Part shown: piece by piece, positions 15,298-16,152 of the stretch
How positions within the stretch are numbered: position 1 is the stretch's first letter
Layout: every line of letters starts with the position of its first letter
Source of the DNA: CANLBN01 sp050633825
GTDB lineage: Bacteria; Pseudomonadota; Gammaproteobacteria; Pseudomonadales; Cellvibrionaceae
Direction of reading: 5' to 3'
Length of the DNA: 16,152 nt
Assembly: GCA_050633825.1 (NCBI GenBank)
Contig: JBOEHG010000095.1
Location: forward strand, 1-16,152
Translations under genes and position numbers: made by a program
The notes under the pieces: generated by a model
The model's database searches: none
Told to the model about the DNA's origin: nothing
The model's input: the letters and a program-made list of their open reading frames with translations, nothing else

Positions 15298-15501
15298 ATG
15301 GGTGCTCTTCGACAATTTATGGCCTCCATATTTGAGCAAATATTTTATTATATAGCCTTATTATTAAGTTTTTTTGTTTGGCTTTACTCAAGCTCATTTT
15401 ATTTAACAATAGCTGCTTTTATTGTACTGGTGTTATTAGCGTGGTATTTATCTTCTAAAATAGAAGGTAAGCCGAAAAGTGACAATAAATCTAAGCAATA
15501 A
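15298..15501 (+). CDS. Small two-helix membrane protein, partner of the 249-residue protein
   Basis: A 67-residue inner-membrane protein with two hydrophobic helices (about 13-32 and 34-52) joined by a tight Ser-rich turn and a basic, Ser/Lys-rich tail (EGKPKSDNKSKQ). No family is recognised. Its ribosome-binding site GAGG (15289-15292) overlaps the stop codon of the preceding gene, which indicates coupled translation. Its size and topology resemble immunity or holin-like small membrane proteins, but these are general resemblances only. Together with its partner it lies between inverted copies of a small repeat. Confidence 0.55.
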   Translation: MGALRQFMASIFEQIFYYIALLLSFFVWLYSSSFYLTIAAFIVLVLLAWYLSSKIEGKPKSDNKSKQ

Positions 15502-15567
15502 AAATAAAACGAGTTTTACAAGGTCAAATGATCAGGGTACTTGAAATAGAGAAGAGATTTAAAATAA

Positions 15568-15588
15568 AAGATTCTGACCCTTGGGTCT
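15568..15588. repeat. Palindromic repeat, right copy of an inverted pair
   Basis: Bases 15568-15582 (AAGATTCTGACCCTT) are the reverse complement, with one mismatch, of 14373-14387. The copy also overlaps its own short palindrome GACCC-TT-GGGTC (15576-15587). It lies between the two-gene unit and the AraC-type regulator, 36 bases before that start codon. Confidence 0.6.
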
Positions 15589-15623
15589 GCTTTCATTCTG
15601 GATAAGTTAAGGCACACTGGCTA

Positions 15624-16043
15624 ATGAAGAAGAATTTTCAGTTTAAAAAAATATGTGCTGGTAGAGACTATATAGCAGATAACTATTTAGATTCATTTAG
15701 TTTAATCGGTGCAGCAAAACACTCACATATGTCTTCTTACCATTTTTTACGAACGTTCAAAAACACATTTGGTGAAACACCAAATGCTTTCTTGATCAGG
15801 CTGAGGATTGAAAAAGCAAAAAAGATGCTTGTTACAGAAAATTCAAGCATCACAGAAATATGTGAAAGCGTAGGCTATTTGAGTCTTGGTAGCTTTTCTT
15901 CTCGTTTTCGAGAACAAGTGGGTGTTTCACCATCTTTATATCGTCGTAAGCTATGGAGCTTATCTACTGAAGCCTTTCACTACCCTTCACAGGCCATTCC
16001 TGCCTGTTATGCCTATCATTTCTTAGGTACATCCGCTATGTGA
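15624..16043 (+). CDS. Short AraC-family transcriptional regulator
   Basis: A 139-residue protein made almost only of the AraC DNA-binding domain, like MarA/SoxS in size, with no N-terminal sensor domain. The two helix-turn-helix units are at about 26-46 (LIGAAKHSHMSSYHFLRTFK) and 75-97 (SITEICESVGYLSLGSFSSRFRE), followed by the family ending GVSPSLYRR (100-108). A C-terminal tail IPACYAYHFLG is retained; I recall a similar tail in regulators that sit directly before a glyoxalase/VOC gene, which is what follows here. It probably controls that downstream gene. The start ATG 15624 has a weak AAGG 11 bases upstream. Effector unknown. Confidence 0.88.
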   Translation: MKKNFQFKKICAGRDYIADNYLDSFSLIGAAKHSHMSSYHFLRTFKNTFGETPNAFLIRLRIEKAKKMLVTENSSITEICESVGYLSLGSFSSRFREQVGVSPSLYRRKLWSLSTEAFHYPSQAIPACYAYHFLGTSAM

Positions 16044-16114
16044 GCAATATTGGAGAAATATAAATTTGTTTCTACCTATAAAATAGTGTCCATTCAATAA
16101 TGAGGAGTATAGAA

Positions 16115-16152
16115 ATGATAAAATCTATCGCTCACGTAACGGTCTATGTACT
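16115..16152 (+). CDS. VOC (glyoxalase/bleomycin-resistance-like) protein, first 12 codons only
   Basis: The window ends after 12 complete codons reading MIKSIAHVTVYV, the typical first beta strand of a vicinal-oxygen-chelate domain in which the histidine is a metal ligand. A strong ribosome-binding site GAGGAG (16102-16107) precedes ATG 16115. The gene follows the AraC-type regulator by 71 bases, and this regulator-VOC order supports the call. Activity cannot be judged from the fragment. Confidence 0.65.
   Translation, partial: MIKSIAHVTVYV

Noticed and set aside
1..16152. CRISPR arrays, tRNA/rRNA genes, transposase or integrase genes
   Set aside because: None was seen: no regularly spaced direct repeats, no cloverleaf or rRNA-like tracts, and no DDE, tyrosine or serine recombinase product in any frame.

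Overview
The window reads as a chromosomal segment of a gammaproteobacterium, probably marine or aquatic and near the Pseudomonas/Cellvibrionales part of the class. The evidence is gene content and order. A run of engB, di-haem cytochrome c4, dsbA and a GGDEF protein is the neighbourhood I recall from Pseudomonas. PstC and PstA are both longer than in E. coli, and the pst genes carry PhoB-type boxes. The exact genus cannot be fixed from the sequence alone.

Layout. Positions 1-470 (minus) hold the N-terminal part of the ribosome-assembly GTPase EngB. Facing away from it are a periplasmic cytochrome c4 (633-1319), the disulfide oxidase DsbA (1473-2129) and a diguanylate cyclase with a long N-terminal region (2339-4099, DgcP-like). 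The first two end in clear intrinsic terminators. Next comes a phosphate-uptake operon behind a Pho box: pstC, pstA, pstB, phoU (4353-8726), closed by a terminator shared with a convergent gene. That gene encodes an M48 metalloprotease/TPR lipoprotein (8822-10078, minus). It is followed by the peroxide-stress protein yaaA, a DUF4166-type protein, a small membrane-anchored DUF4156-like protein and a small lipoprotein (minus). The phosphate-binding protein gene pstS (12566-13612) follows with its own Pho box and a strong terminator. It therefore sits about 3.8 kb beyond phoU instead of at the head of the operon.

From about 13.7 kb onward the sequence is more AT-rich and looks accessory. It holds an AT-rich intergenic stretch with a promoter-like -10 and a terminator (possible short RNA) and a 97-residue protein of unknown family. 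A two-gene unit then follows: an unrecognised 249-residue protein plus a 67-residue two-helix membrane protein. It is bracketed by inverted copies of a 15-base motif and uses arginine codons unlike the core genes. The window closes with a short AraC-type regulator and the first codons of a glyoxalase/VOC-like protein.

How the genes work together. PstS captures phosphate in the periplasm, PstC/PstA form the channel, PstB powers it, and PhoU couples transport to the PhoR/PhoB sensor system, which is not in this window. The Pho boxes before pstC and pstS suggest both parts are co-induced by phosphate starvation. Cytochrome c4, DsbA, the M48 lipoprotein and the small lipoproteins are envelope functions. 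The most interesting unexplained unit is the repeat-bracketed gene pair at 14.37-15.59 kb; its function is unknown and I do not assert one.
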